A DNA stretch of 48,751 nucleotides, taken from NCBI GenBank assembly GCA_964621525.1, contig CAZUMS010000030.1:1-48751 (forward strand), written 5' to 3'. Of the stretch, positions 1-9,767 are shown piece by piece. Within the stretch, counting starts at the first letter, position 1. Each line of letters begins with the position of its first letter. The position numbers were made by a program, and so were the translations under genes. The notes beneath the pieces were generated by a model. It worked only from the letters and a program-made list of their open reading frames with translations, was not told the DNA's origin and searched no databases. This stretch comes from CAZMGV01 sp964621525 [NCBI: uncultured bacterium]. Lineage in GTDB: Bacteria > JAGRBM01.

Positions 1-60
1 TTGGTGCGCCATGTGGGACAGGATCAAAACCCAAGGGGGACTTTAACGCCCGAATAGACC
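1..60. repeat. Element left-end repeat, copy 1 (att-like)
   Basis: TTGGTGCG is followed by GCC/CCATGT-GGGACAGGATC-type sequence that closely matches 10026-10075, differing by a one-base gap and scattered changes. The window begins exactly at the core, so whatever lies to the left cannot be seen. A recombinase tail is expected there if a third element is present. Confidence 0.6.
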
Positions 61-78
61 TATATCAGCGAAGCGGAC

Positions 79-798
79 TTATACGGCAATAATCATACCC
101 TGGATCAGGTTGCGGGTTTCTTCCATCAATTTTAACGCCGGAGTAGAAGGGTAGATCGGCGGGAGCACGGTTAAGGTCACTTTCCCGGGGTCATGTCCGA
201 AGCCGCGCCCCAATGCGCCTTCTTTTGTTGACGGATGTTGTTCCACAACAGCGACTGGAATGATCGGGACATTGCACGCAAGTGCCAGTTCGAATGCCCC
301 TCGATGAAAACTGCCGAGCATTTTGCCTCTGGGCCGTTTCCCTTCCGGGTACATCAATATAGAAGTTCCCCGCGCCAGTACCGGCCTGCATTGTTCGATT
401 AAACCGGCCGTGGACGCTCTCGGCGGCAGGAAAATCTGACCTGTCTTCACCGACATCGCTCCACCCAAAGGAAACCGTTTCAGATCAGCCCGAATGACAG
501 CCCGCCAGTCGAGCCTGACAAAATGGGTAAAGAGATACCAGTCCCATTCGCTTCCGTGATTGGAGACAAATATGCAGGGTTTTCCGGGAAGAAGATGCTG
601 GAGACCACGTGCCTCGGCCTTGATGCCACAGCCTCGCAGGATGCCGCCAGACCAGTACAGGCTTAAATGCTCATACCCCCATTCGGGCGTTTTTCCAGCG
701 GCGAAGCACGCGCTCGCCACGCCACCGACAGCACCAGTCACTCCTGCTATGACCGAGAGTCTGTAAAGTGTCCGCAGGATTTCAACCGGTGAATTCAC
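79..798 (-). CDS. PlsC-type lysophospholipid acyltransferase
   Basis: A 239-residue member of the 1-acyl-glycerol-3-phosphate acyltransferase family, which moves an acyl chain to a lysophospholipid or glycerol-phosphate acceptor at the inner membrane. Visible motifs are the NH-x4-D acyltransferase box (NHGSEWD, N80 to D86) and the PEGxR acceptor box (PEGKR, 151-155). An N-terminal hydrophobic stretch (about residues 12-33) should anchor it. Length is normal. Its ATG overlaps the stop of the upstream gene (ATGA), so it is the last gene of the efflux operon running left from about 9600. The acyl acceptor cannot be told from sequence. Finding a membrane-lipid enzyme at the end of a copper-efflux operon suggests envelope remodelling as part of the resistance, which is an inference. 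Confidence 0.85.
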   Translation of the reverse strand: MNSPVEILRTLYRLSVIAGVTGAVGGVASACFAAGKTPEWGYEHLSLYWSGGILRGCGIKAEARGLQHLLPGKPCIFVSNHGSEWDWYLFTHFVRLDWRAVIRADLKRFPLGGAMSVKTGQIFLPPRASTAGLIEQCRPVLARGTSILMYPEGKRPRGKMLGSFHRGAFELALACNVPIIPVAVVEQHPSTKEGALGRGFGHDPGKVTLTVLPPIYPSTPALKLMEETRNLIQGMIIAV

Positions 799-1949
799 GG
801 CAGCATCTCCAGCGTCGCAGTCCAGCGTGACGGCGAACTGTCCAGTGATTTTGCCAAAGAAGCCGAAAAATCCGCCGACTGCATTAATTCATACCAGTCT
901 CTTCCACCGAGTACTGCAACCCGCTGTCCGAGCAAAACCGTTTCCTGATGGCCGGCCGCCTCATTCCAGTTTTTGTCGATGTCATCAACCCGGTAACCGA
1001 TAACCGTACCGGTCCTTCCGGACTGAATATGCAATCGCGGGTTCAGCCTGACCGCGCTTCCACGTAACTCAAGCCAATGAAGAAAAGCCCCGGATGGGTT
1101 TGCTAAAACAATCCACTCATATGCCGCACCAGGTGTGATGCTTGCTAAAGGCTGAACTCCTGCGGCTCCTGGAAGGAGAGCTAGCGTACCGTCTGGAACC
1201 TCAAAACCATTATGCAGAGCAATCCTGGAACCCAGATTCATGACGATACCCGGAATGGCAAGCTCAATATCTTGAAGCAGAAGATTATCGCAGATCAGCA
1301 GGCTCTGTTCCCGGGGTTCGATATACCTGACAAGCGCACGTACTGATGCTTCCGACCGGCGAAGAGAGCAGGAATTTCCGTTCTCCAGCGATCTGGTAGT
1401 CCACCGGAAATCCTTTTCGGTTCGGCCGGTTTGCATGATACTGAGAATCAACGCATCGAACCGGAGCCGGAGTGCGTTGACCAGGTTTATTTCTGCTCCG
1501 GGTAGCCTTAAATTCCTGAAAAATCCGGAGCCGCCGGGGAACTCTGCCTCCAGGTATGGCCCGCGGAATGAACCGGAAGTCATCCGGGTATCCTTGACGG
1601 ACAAAGCTTCCTTCTTCACAAGAAATCCTTCGCGACGCTCCAGCCCGTCGCCGGTTCGCACGGTAAGCCGGCTCTTGGCGTCCTTGGGAATATCTGCACC
1701 GGCCGGGCCCATCCGACCTGCACGAAAATGGAGATCAAAGCGGTTTGAAGCAATGCCCATGAACGTATCGGTCTCCAGGTCGATCCAACCCGCACCTTTT
1801 CGAGTTCGAAGAACCCACGGACCTGGATCGGCAATCTCAATTGAAACGTGATCAAATATCCGGGTCCGGGTAAGCTCAGCGGGACTGGCAGTCATGTGCG
1901 GTCCATTCATGGCAGCGGCGAAGAGGCAGGCACAAATCAGAAAGCCCAC
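795..1949 (-). CDS. Hypothetical exported protein
   Basis: A 384-residue protein of no family I recognise. The GTG start at 1949 is supported by a strong GGAGG ribosome site five bases upstream and overlaps the end of the PAP2 gene by 13 bases; its stop overlaps the start of the acyltransferase. The first 20 or so residues are hydrophobic and may act as a signal peptide or anchor, though without a clear positive N-region. The remainder is mixed beta-rich sequence with many Gly and Trp and no obvious catalytic signature. Translational coupling on both sides places it with a lipid phosphatase and an acyltransferase, so a role in an envelope-lipid step is plausible but unproven. Confidence 0.65.
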   Translation of the reverse strand: MGFLICACLFAAAMNGPHMTASPAELTRTRIFDHVSIEIADPGPWVLRTRKGAGWIDLETDTFMGIASNRFDLHFRAGRMGPAGADIPKDAKSRLTVRTGDGLERREGFLVKKEALSVKDTRMTSGSFRGPYLEAEFPGGSGFFRNLRLPGAEINLVNALRLRFDALILSIMQTGRTEKDFRWTTRSLENGNSCSLRRSEASVRALVRYIEPREQSLLICDNLLLQDIELAIPGIVMNLGSRIALHNGFEVPDGTLALLPGAAGVQPLASITPGAAYEWIVLANPSGAFLHWLELRGSAVRLNPRLHIQSGRTGTVIGYRVDDIDKNWNEAAGHQETVLLGQRVAVLGGRDWYELMQSADFSASLAKSLDSSPSRWTATLEMLP

Positions 1950-2602
1950 GGAACCCTCCGCCGCCGGAATTCGGGCTCAATAACCAAATAATGCACCGTC
2001 ACCCCCACTATCGTTCCGGCAATACCGTCCACCAGATAGTGGCGCTTCAGAAGCAGGGTGCTTGCAAACACTGAAGCCCAGATGCAGAACGAGAGAACTG
2101 AAATTTTTGATGAAACCTTGAAAAGTGACAGACAGGCAAGCGTTGTCATAGCGACATGGAGGGAAGGGAACGCATTCCATCCCTTGTCGTCCAGCCACGG
2201 GAGGCGGGGTAACAGGAACGAATCGACCGCACCCGTGACTGGTGGAGGGATGCACCTGACTGGTATCAGCAGGAACAAGGCGAAGGATACTGCCATGGTC
2301 AGTAGATATGCCGCTGCACCACGCCTCATGTAATAGGACTGCGGGAACGGGAATATCGGGGCGAAGACGATCACATATCCAAGGCAATAGGGAATTGCGG
2401 TCCAGCCGATATAGGGGATCTTGGTTTCTATGCCGATCGATAAATCATAGCCCGGTTGCTCGCCCAGAATTCTTGGAATGCCGAGATAACCCGCCCCAAA
2501 AACGGTCCCGACCAGAACGCTCCAGAAGAGGAACTCGGGGAAATTCCAGCCTTGCCCAGTGTCCGGCAGTCCAGATGCAATGGTGCTCGGTTTCGCATTC
2601 AT
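1937..2602 (-). CDS. PAP2-superfamily membrane phosphatase/phosphotransferase
   Basis: An integral membrane protein of the PAP2 (phosphatidic acid phosphatase type 2) superfamily, closest in layout to the inositol-phosphotransferase-like branch. The central catalytic box reads FPSLH and the C-terminal box reads KRHYLVDGIAG, giving the H-x3-D pair; five or six hydrophobic segments surround them. These enzymes remove or transfer phosphate or head groups on lipids at the outer face of the inner membrane. The frame stays open to an ATG at 2761, but the extra 53 residues look non-coding (Arg/Gly-rich, no hydrophobic character), so I prefer the ATG at 2602. A GGAG sequence 11 bases before 2761 leaves the longer form possible. 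It lies downstream of cusA in the same operon. Confidence 0.8.
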   Translation of the reverse strand: MNAKPSTIASGLPDTGQGWNFPEFLFWSVLVGTVFGAGYLGIPRILGEQPGYDLSIGIETKIPYIGWTAIPYCLGYVIVFAPIFPFPQSYYMRRGAAAYLLTMAVSFALFLLIPVRCIPPPVTGAVDSFLLPRLPWLDDKGWNAFPSLHVAMTTLACLSLFKVSSKISVLSFCIWASVFASTLLLKRHYLVDGIAGTIVGVTVHYLVIEPEFRRRRVPWAF

Positions 2603-2767
2603 TTCATCCCGGCGTCCCGATCCGTGGCGCCGGAACTTGGTATGGTAGGTGACAGACGATCGAAGCTGGCCGGATGGCATACCACTTCGCCGCCACCGAC
2701 ATCCCCCGCCAGCGGAAACATCCGCATCAAGCGGCGAACGCCATGCAGCACCTGCACGCATACCTCG

Positions 2768-5700
2768 TTATTCTCCTGTCGCACGTAACTCCCATTCCAT
2801 GACGGCACAGTAGAGACATGGAGTTACGAACATGGTGATGAGATGGACGGCCATGCCGCCGACGCTGGGGATCGCCATCGGCTGCATGACGTCGGACCCG
2901 CGTCCGCTTGAAAGAAATACCGGAAGCAGGCCGATCACCGTCGTGGCCATGGTCATGAGCGCCGGGCGGACTCTTTTCAGACCCGCTTCTATGACCAGCT
3001 CCCTGACCTGTTCTGGCGTCTGCGGCGCGTGGTCTCCACGCCTGCCAGCAAAGACCTGCTCGAGATAAGTCAGCATCACGACGCTGTCGTCATCGGCCAC
3101 TCCGAACAGCACGATGAAGCCGACCCAGACCGCGACGCTCAGATTCGATCCCCACAAGTAGAGCATGATGAATCCGCCGGCGGCTGAAACGACGATGGAG
3201 AAGAAAACCAGGAATGCCAGCCACCATTTCCCGAATCCCAGATAGAGCATGACGAACATCCCCAGCAGGACTATCGGAACCAGGACGGAAAGGCGTTTCG
3301 TCGCCCGCTGCTGATTCTCAAACTGGCCTCCCCATTGCCAGTGATAACCTGAGGGAACGGCAAGAGTGGCTTCGGCATGCCGGCCTTCGGCTATTAACCG
3401 GTCGCTTTTCTCCTTTTCGGAGCGCAGCAGCCGCTCCGCATCCTCAACGACACTGACTTCGTCCCGGTCTCTCGTGTTCATCGTCACATAGCCGACGAGC
3501 AGCCCGTTCTCGCTCTTGATTTCCTGCGGGCCGAAGACCCGCCGGATGCGGGCGACCTGTCCGATCGGAATCTGTGCGCCGGTCGATGCCGGAACCAGCA
3601 CCCTTTCGAGGTCTTCGGGATCGTCGCGAAGTTCTTTCGGATAGCGCACCCGGATCGGATACCGTTCGCGTCCTTCAACCGAAACCGTCAGATTCTCGCC
3701 TCCGACGCCGACCTCGATGACATCCTGCACATCCCGGATCCTGATCCCGTACCGGGCAATCGCCTCGCGATCGATCTCGTACTCGATGTAAGGTTTCCCA
3801 ATGATCCGGTCTGCCACGACATCGGATGCACCCGGAACGTTTTTCAGGATGCGTTCCATCTGGAGGCCGATTCGCTCGATCTCCTTGAGATCGGAACCGA
3901 AGATCTTGATCCCCATCATCGCCCGGAACCCTGTCTGGAGCATGATGATCCGGGTCTGTATGGGCTGAAGCCATGTCGGCAGAACGCCCGGCAGGTCCGT
4001 CGCGGCCTGCAGCTCGGCCAGAATATCCTCTTTGGTTCGTTCCCTCTGCTCCGGCCAGATATCTTTGAGCACGGACCGGAGCCAGTCAGGCCGCCGGATA
4101 TCGCTGTGCCAGCGGTCTGCATGAACGGGCCGCCACTCATTTTCCGGCCGCAGCACGATGATGGTTTCCACCATGCTGACCGGCGCCGGATCGAGTGCGG
4201 ACTCGGTGCGGCCCAGTTTCCCCACCACGCTTTTAACCTCTGGAACGCTCTCGATGCCCTTGTCCTGGGTCGCCACTGCTTTCTGGACTTCAGTCAGGGA
4301 TGCCGACGGCAGAAGCGACGGCATAAACAGCACCGAACCCTCGTCCAGGGGAGGCATGAACTCCCTGCCTGTGGCCGAAAATATCCACAAGCCGGCAGCC
4401 ACGACTGCAACTGGCAGCGACATGAAGGCTGCCTTGTGGCCGAGCACCCATCGCAGGACAGGACGGTAAGTCCCGTACACGGCCCGGGACACGATGTTTC
4501 CGTCCATGGAGACGAGTTTTTCCCGGCCCACGCGATACACCAGGGCGAAGACGATAAGTCCGATGCCGGTGGCCGTGGGCCAGCCGGCTGCGGCTCCCGT
4601 AGCGGAGATGCCCAGCGGCCCCATGGCATACCGTGCGGCCAGCGCCGCAACGGCGCCCGCCAGAGCGGCCCATACGGCCGACTGGCGCCTGCTCCAGCGG
4701 GACGGCTTCAGCAGATAGTAGGCAAGTACCGGCACCAGTGTCACCGAGAGCACGACCGAGGCACCGATGGCGAACGTTTTGGTGTAAGCCAGCGGCTTGA
4801 ACAGTTTTCCCTCCTGACCGGTCAGGAAAAATACCGGGATGAAGGAGATCAGTGTGTTTGAAACTGCCGTCACAATGGCTCCGGCAACTTCCGTAGCCGC
4901 CTCGTGAACCACTTCTGAATACGGCCTGTCCGGCTCTTCGATCACCCGGCGATAGATGTTCTCGGTCATGATGATGCCGGTATCCGCGATATCGCCGATC
5001 GCGATCGCAAGCCCGGCAAGCGACATGATGTTGCCGTCGATGCCAAGCAGATACATCGCCAGAAAGCTCAGGGCGAGCGACAGGGGCAGCGCCGGCAGGA
5101 TTGCCAGCGAACTGCGCAAATGAAGCAGAAAAAGCAGCACAACTGCACCCGCCACGAGGGTTTCCTCGATCAGGGCTTCCGACAGAGTGCTGATTGTTTC
5201 CTTGACGATATCGGTCCGGTCATAGAACGGGACAATGCGTACCGGCACTTCCATTCCGCCGGCGAGGGGGATTTTCAGCCCCGGCTCGATCTCCGCGATC
5301 CGCAATTTCAGGCGCTCGATGACGGCGAGGGGGTTCTCGCCGTACCGCATGAGAACGACCCCACCGACAGCTTCCTGCCCATGCTTGTCCAGCGCTCCGC
5401 GCCGGAAGTCGGGACCGAGCTGGACGGTGGCCACGTTCCTGACGAGAATCGGCGTTCCCGCTTCCTGCCGGATGACGATGTTTTCGAGATCGGCGGCGCC
5501 TTTTACAAATCCGACGCCGCGTATGAAGAATTCCATACCGGCCTTTTCGACGGTTTTCGCCCCGACGTCGATATTGCTGCGGGCCACCGCTTCGTAGACT
5601 TCCGGCAGCGTCACCCGGTGTGCGCGGAGCTTGTCGGGGTGAACGTCTATCTGATACTGCTTGACGTGTCCGCCGATGCTCGCGACCTCCGATACGCCTT

Positions 5701-6205
5701 CGACCGAGTTCAGCTGGTACCTGACATACCAGTCCTGAACGGAGCGCAACTGGGCAAGATCGGCCCCGTCGGCCTCAAGGGTGTACCAGTAGATCTGGCC
5801 GAGGGCCGTGGCATCGGGACCGAGTGCCGGCGTTACGCCCGGGGGAACCCGGCTTTGTGCGACGCTGAGCCTTTCGATCACCCGCGACCGGGCCCAGTAG
5901 TAATCGGTGTCATCCTTGAAGATGACGAACACCATCGAGAACCCGAAGCCGGACATGGAGCGAATGGTCTTGACGCCCGGGGTTCCCTGCATGCTGACGG
6001 TCAGCGGGTAGGTAACCTGGTCCTCGACATCCTGGGGCGAGCGCCCTGGCCAGTCTGCAAAGACGATCACCTGTTTTTCGCCGATATCCGGGATCGCATC
6101 GACCGGAGTATGCTGGAACCCGGACAGTCCGGCGGCGAAGAGGGCAGCCGAAAGGATCAGGACGAGCAGCCTGTTTCCGAGACACCAGCGGATAACTGCA
6201 TTCAT
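2768..6205 (-). CDS. cusA: CusA-type heavy-metal efflux RND transporter
   Basis: The inner-membrane proton-driven pump of a CusCBA tripartite exporter, 1145 residues from the ATG at 6205 (family about 1050). It starts with a membrane helix then PVDAIPDIGEKQV, typical of heavy-metal RND pumps. The fourth-helix region reads AIAIGDIADTGIIMTEN near residue 400, the CusA (HME4) pattern with Asp and Glu of the proton relay, rather than the DFG-x3-DGA pattern of CzcA. This favours Cu(I)/Ag(I) as substrate. A hydrophobic insertion near residue 540-570 accounts for the extra length. A longer frame starts at 6265, but that would overlap cusB; 6205 leaves 10 bases after the cusB stop. The metal assignment comes from motif class, not from experiment. 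Confidence 0.92.
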   Translation of the reverse strand: MNAVIRWCLGNRLLVLILSAALFAAGLSGFQHTPVDAIPDIGEKQVIVFADWPGRSPQDVEDQVTYPLTVSMQGTPGVKTIRSMSGFGFSMVFVIFKDDTDYYWARSRVIERLSVAQSRVPPGVTPALGPDATALGQIYWYTLEADGADLAQLRSVQDWYVRYQLNSVEGVSEVASIGGHVKQYQIDVHPDKLRAHRVTLPEVYEAVARSNIDVGAKTVEKAGMEFFIRGVGFVKGAADLENIVIRQEAGTPILVRNVATVQLGPDFRRGALDKHGQEAVGGVVLMRYGENPLAVIERLKLRIAEIEPGLKIPLAGGMEVPVRIVPFYDRTDIVKETISTLSEALIEETLVAGAVVLLFLLHLRSSLAILPALPLSLALSFLAMYLLGIDGNIMSLAGLAIAIGDIADTGIIMTENIYRRVIEEPDRPYSEVVHEAATEVAGAIVTAVSNTLISFIPVFFLTGQEGKLFKPLAYTKTFAIGASVVLSVTLVPVLAYYLLKPSRWSRRQSAVWAALAGAVAALAARYAMGPLGISATGAAAGWPTATGIGLIVFALVYRVGREKLVSMDGNIVSRAVYGTYRPVLRWVLGHKAAFMSLPVAVVAAGLWIFSATGREFMPPLDEGSVLFMPSLLPSASLTEVQKAVATQDKGIESVPEVKSVVGKLGRTESALDPAPVSMVETIIVLRPENEWRPVHADRWHSDIRRPDWLRSVLKDIWPEQRERTKEDILAELQAATDLPGVLPTWLQPIQTRIIMLQTGFRAMMGIKIFGSDLKEIERIGLQMERILKNVPGASDVVADRIIGKPYIEYEIDREAIARYGIRIRDVQDVIEVGVGGENLTVSVEGRERYPIRVRYPKELRDDPEDLERVLVPASTGAQIPIGQVARIRRVFGPQEIKSENGLLVGYVTMNTRDRDEVSVVEDAERLLRSEKEKSDRLIAEGRHAEATLAVPSGYHWQWGGQFENQQRATKRLSVLVPIVLLGMFVMLYLGFGKWWLAFLVFFSIVVSAAGGFIMLYLWGSNLSVAVWVGFIVLFGVADDDSVVMLTYLEQVFAGRRGDHAPQTPEQVRELVIEAGLKRVRPALMTMATTVIGLLPVFLSSGRGSDVMQPMAIPSVGGMAVHLITMFVTPCLYCAVMEWELRATGE

Positions 6206-6215
6206 GGCTGAACCC

Positions 6216-7682
6216 TCAGTGCCCGCCTTGATGGCCGCCGTGGAGCAGCGCTCCTGATTGTCCATCGGGGAACAACAAGCTCGGTTTTCCTTCGATCTGC
6301 CTCTGGCTGTCGATCAGGAACGCGCCGCGAACGGCGATCTCATCCCCTTCCGAAAGACCCGATATGACCGGATAGAAACGGCCGCCCGCACTCTTCCCGG
6401 GACCGGCGATGGCAAGGGGCCCAAGACTGACCTCTACAGGCTCGAATTCGGTGCCCGCACCGCGGCGGTACACAAGTTTTCGTTCGCCGGTATCCAGAAC
6501 CGCACCGGCGTGAATTGCCAGAATCCCCTCGCTTGGGCCGGCGGCGGGCGGACTACCCGTGTCCACGACGAGCTTCATCCCGCAGATGGGGCATCTGCCG
6601 GGCCCGTCCCGGACAATCTCCGGATGCATCGGACATGAATAGGTGCCGGATCTCCCCGTACCCGCCGCTTTTCCTTCGCCGCTGAGCTTTACCCGGATGA
6701 ACGCGGACGCGTACATGTTTGGCTTCAGCCGTCCATCCGGATTCTTCAGGTTGACGCGAGCGGTGATTGTGCGTGTCGTATCGTCGAGATAGGGAGAGAC
6801 GAACGTGACGGTTCCTTCAAATACCTCGCCGGGATAGGCCTCGACAGCAACTCTGACCGGCTGCCCCGCCTGCACCCAGGTCATGTCGTACTCGTAGATA
6901 TCGATGTTGAGCCATATGGGATCGAGCCTCGCCACCTGGTACAGGATGTCGCCCTCCTTGACATACTGGCCTTCCCGTACGTTCTTCTCGATGACTGTCC
7001 CCCCTTCCGGCGCATAGATCGTGACATGCGTCCGCGGCTGGCCGGACTGCTCGATTTCCCTGATCTGGCCGGGCAACAGGCCCCACAGAAGCAGCTTGGA
7101 CCGGACGGCTTCGTGGAGCCCGCCCGGAACACCGCCTGCATCCGATGCAAGCAGGAGTTCCCGCTGGGCGACGAGAAGTTCGGGACTGTAGATATCGACA
7201 AGATGCTGCCCCCGCCTTACCGTCGAACCGGTAAAGTCCACATAAAGCCGGTCGACGCGGCCTGCAACACGCGCGGCAATCGAGGCCAGACCGCTTTCGT
7301 CAAAAGACAGCTTTCCGACGGCCCTGATCTCTTTGAACAGGATCCGGCGGGCAACCCTCTCCGTCTCCACGGCGGCCCGGTTTGCATCTGTCTCACGTAC
7401 GGGCGTGAGATCCATGCCGCAGATCGGGCAATGGCCCGGCCGGGTGTGCCGGATTTGGGGATGCATGGAACACGTCCAGATTTCCGGCTGCTGCGCCGCC
7501 GGAGCCGTTTCCGCCTTGTGGCGGGAGTGGTCCCCGGCCTGACTTCCGTCTTCCCCGGGATGGACTGCATCGGGATGCTTACTGGGGGTTTCCGGCGAAA
7601 GCAGCTGGTAGACTGCAAATCCCGCCACGACCAGAGCGGCGGCCCCCAGCAATTCCCGGTATTTCGCGAGAAGGGTTTTCAT
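6216..7682 (-). CDS. cusB: CusB-type periplasmic adaptor with two metal-binding domains
   Basis: A 488-residue membrane-fusion (HlyD/RND adaptor) subunit that joins the CusA pump to the outer-membrane channel. It has an N-terminal membrane anchor, then a Cys/Met/His metal-binding module (CSMHPQI ... CPICGMDL, about residues 70-94), then the barrel-sandwich and beta-barrel adaptor domains. A second copy of the same module (CPMHPEI ... CPICGMKL) lies in the C-terminal third, about residues 350-375. One such module is common in CusB proteins; a second inserted behind the beta-barrel is less usual and suggests strong periplasmic metal capture. The ATG overlaps the cusC stop (ATGA), and cusA follows after 10 bases. 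Confidence 0.92.
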   Translation of the reverse strand: MKTLLAKYRELLGAAALVVAGFAVYQLLSPETPSKHPDAVHPGEDGSQAGDHSRHKAETAPAAQQPEIWTCSMHPQIRHTRPGHCPICGMDLTPVRETDANRAAVETERVARRILFKEIRAVGKLSFDESGLASIAARVAGRVDRLYVDFTGSTVRRGQHLVDIYSPELLVAQRELLLASDAGGVPGGLHEAVRSKLLLWGLLPGQIREIEQSGQPRTHVTIYAPEGGTVIEKNVREGQYVKEGDILYQVARLDPIWLNIDIYEYDMTWVQAGQPVRVAVEAYPGEVFEGTVTFVSPYLDDTTRTITARVNLKNPDGRLKPNMYASAFIRVKLSGEGKAAGTGRSGTYSCPMHPEIVRDGPGRCPICGMKLVVDTGSPPAAGPSEGILAIHAGAVLDTGERKLVYRRGAGTEFEPVEVSLGPLAIAGPGKSAGGRFYPVISGLSEGDEIAVRGAFLIDSQRQIEGKPSLLFPDGQSGALLHGGHQGGH

Positions 7683-9040
7683 TGCGGCGCTCCATCGTTT
7701 CCGCAGGCAGGCGGAGTTCCGCCGCAGGGCAGATTGCCGGGCATCAGGCTGACGCCCAGTGCGCGTTCCATCATTGCAAGCGATTGCCAGTACATCCGGA
7801 CTGCCTCCGCCTCTTCCAAAAGAACTCCGATATAAGAACGTTCGCTGTCGAGCAGTGATGTAAAGCCGATCCGGGCGCTGACATAAGCCTGTCTGGCCGA
7901 ACGAAGTTCCAGATCGGCCGCCGGCAGGATTTCCTTCCGGTACAGGTCGCGGACCCTGACCGCTTCCGTCAGGCGCTCACTGGTTTCGATGACCTCGAAT
8001 ACGATCCGGTTTCTTACACTGTCCCGGCTGTATTCCGCAGCTCGAACGCCGGCTTCGGATTGCGCGATGGCGGCCCTGCGCCGGTTCAACTGGAGAGGAA
8101 TATCGATTCCCGCCCTGATGGCAAGGTCATCCATCCCATCTTCGGGGAAACCCGGATTGGTCCCGCCTTTGGTCGGTGCGTACATCAGCCCCAAAGACAA
8201 ATCCGGCCAGTATCCCTTGTAGGCAATCTCAGTCCTGTTTTTGGCGGCAAATACCTGCGCGTCGGCCCCCGTCAGCTCGGGCCGATGCCCGAGAGCGATG
8301 GCCCGGGCAGCCTCCGGGTCCGGCGAGACGACCGGAACGTCAGGCAGGACCGGCCGCCCCCGAACAGGCTCTCCGGAGGTTCCGATAAGACTCCGGATAC
8401 GGGCCACGGCGACTTTTTGCATGCGGACCAAGGCCGCTTCCGCCGCTCCGGTCCTCGCCAGTTCGACGGCAGCCTTGAGAGGATCGCTCTGCGGTGCCTG
8501 TCCGGACCGGTAGAGATCCTCGGCGGCCTTTCTGAATGCGCTCAGCAGGTCGCGGTTGATCCGGTTGATCTCAAGCGCCCGCTCTATATACCACCATTCG
8601 AAGAATACATTTTTGGTTTCAAGGGCAAGGTCGAATTCGGCTGACGATGCATCCGAACGGGACATTTCCGCCTGCTGGGTTGCGGCCGACTCTCTCAGAC
8701 CGCGAACGCCCCAGAACGGAAACTCCTGTTCGATCTCGAACCGGTAGCGCTGCGGCCCAGCCCGGGTCTCGCCTGGAAGGATCATGTACTGAAACATGAA
8801 ACGCGGATCAGCTAACGACCCTTCCTGAGGGGCTTCAGCCAATGCCTCCAGATAGCGGGCCTTTGCTGCCTGCAGGCCGGGGTTGGCGTGCCGGACCTCA
8901 GAGAGCAGGGATTCCAGCGTTACTTCCGGAATACTATCTTCACCGGCTCTCGACGGCGCGGGACTAAACCCGTACCCGAGTGCCGTTCCAATGAGGGCAT
9001 ACCTGACAAGGGAGAGTATCGGTATGATTCTCTTTTCCAT
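7679..9040 (-). CDS. cusC: CusC/CzcC-type outer-membrane efflux channel
   Basis: A 453-residue outer-membrane factor of the TolC family, forming the trans-envelope duct of the Cus exporter. A signal peptide is visible (hydrophobic residues about 8-30, ending near PSRAG), followed by two outer-membrane-efflux repeats with long coiled-coil stretches rich in Ala, Glu and Arg. The LxxAxxxNPxLQAA pattern typical of the family is present at the start of the mature region. It is directly coupled to cusB through an overlapping ATGA. A gap of 128 bases separates it from the small exported protein upstream, with no obvious terminator, so the operon probably begins at that gene. Confidence 0.9.
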   Translation of the reverse strand: MEKRIIPILSLVRYALIGTALGYGFSPAPSRAGEDSIPEVTLESLLSEVRHANPGLQAAKARYLEALAEAPQEGSLADPRFMFQYMILPGETRAGPQRYRFEIEQEFPFWGVRGLRESAATQQAEMSRSDASSAEFDLALETKNVFFEWWYIERALEINRINRDLLSAFRKAAEDLYRSGQAPQSDPLKAAVELARTGAAEAALVRMQKVAVARIRSLIGTSGEPVRGRPVLPDVPVVSPDPEAARAIALGHRPELTGADAQVFAAKNRTEIAYKGYWPDLSLGLMYAPTKGGTNPGFPEDGMDDLAIRAGIDIPLQLNRRRAAIAQSEAGVRAAEYSRDSVRNRIVFEVIETSERLTEAVRVRDLYRKEILPAADLELRSARQAYVSARIGFTSLLDSERSYIGVLLEEAEAVRMYWQSLAMMERALGVSLMPGNLPCGGTPPACGNDGAPQ

Positions 9041-9168
9041 TCGTATCGATCCAGCCAGCCGAATTCAGGCCATGCATAAGTACAGCAATGCTGCGGGTTA
9101 TAAACGTGGTACAGGCAAGCACATGCGGCAGGCGCCGACGCGCCCGCCCCGGAGCAGCTGTCGATGGA

Positions 9169-9600
9169 TCAAAACGTCAGGACAACCGTGGCGGTGAAAC
9201 AAAGCGACGGCGGATCCGTCTGGTGATCCGCGGAAGCAGGCACAATAATGCGCTGATCTGTTGGCGCACTTAGTTGCAGTATTGGGGATGCAAACTCTAC
9301 GGCCGGGCCGTCAGCCAGCACATGACCGGAATCGTATTTGCGTACATCGTCAATCGTGAACGCGTTAGAGCAAAGTTCACGCTGGCAATCTCCAAAACGT
9401 GCGGTCTTCTTGTTGTGACTTTGAGCGTTGCCCTGTCCGTGACACGGAGAACCGGCATTCGGATCGGTTGTATAATCTGCTGATACGGCGGCGGAACTTT
9501 CCGGAATTTTGAGGCAATCCGTACGGCAGGCAGCCGCAAATGCCGAGACGGCATTAAGTAGAATCAGGACCAGCGCAGCAACTATTCGCCTCATAGGCAA
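9169..9600 (-). CDS. Small exported Cys/His protein heading the cus operon
   Basis: A 143-residue protein (a start at codon 3, 9594, is equally likely) with a clean signal peptide (MRRIVAALVL..., cleavage near FAAA). The mature part holds scattered Cys and His residues (including CRTDC, CHGQG, CQREL) and a hydrophobic C-terminus (TATVVLTF). I recognise no named family. The first gene of the Czc operon (15957-16373) has the same plan: signal peptide, scattered Cys/His and a hydrophobic end (RTVILLT). That parallel suggests a periplasmic metal-binding or sensing helper, by inference. The AT-rich 9601-9760 stretch upstream probably carries the promoter, but I could not settle a -35/-10 pair. Confidence 0.6.
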   Translation of the reverse strand: MPMRRIVAALVLILLNAVSAFAAACRTDCLKIPESSAAVSADYTTDPNAGSPCHGQGNAQSHNKKTARFGDCQRELCSNAFTIDDVRKYDSGHVLADGPAVEFASPILQLSAPTDQRIIVPASADHQTDPPSLCFTATVVLTF

Positions 9601-9767
9601 CGATTACGATACCAGAAGTTCCCAGAAATGGATAGCTAGTATTATCGTCATAGACGCACAGAGAAATTTTGATATTTTTGAACCACTTAGAAACTGAAGA
9701 TTGTGTCTTCCCCAATTAATGAACAAAGCAGCAGATGGACCGTCCTAGCTGCGGAATTCGTCGTACT

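Noticed and set aside
1-40. A tRNA 3'-end fragment at the element left end
   Set aside because: The complement ends GCGCACCA, but no T-arm pairing can be formed in the next 30 bases. Only the 8-base core is shared with tRNA-Leu.
5120-6211. 363-codon plus-strand frame inside cusA
   Set aside because: Antisense shadow; cusA has all transporter motifs and correct length.
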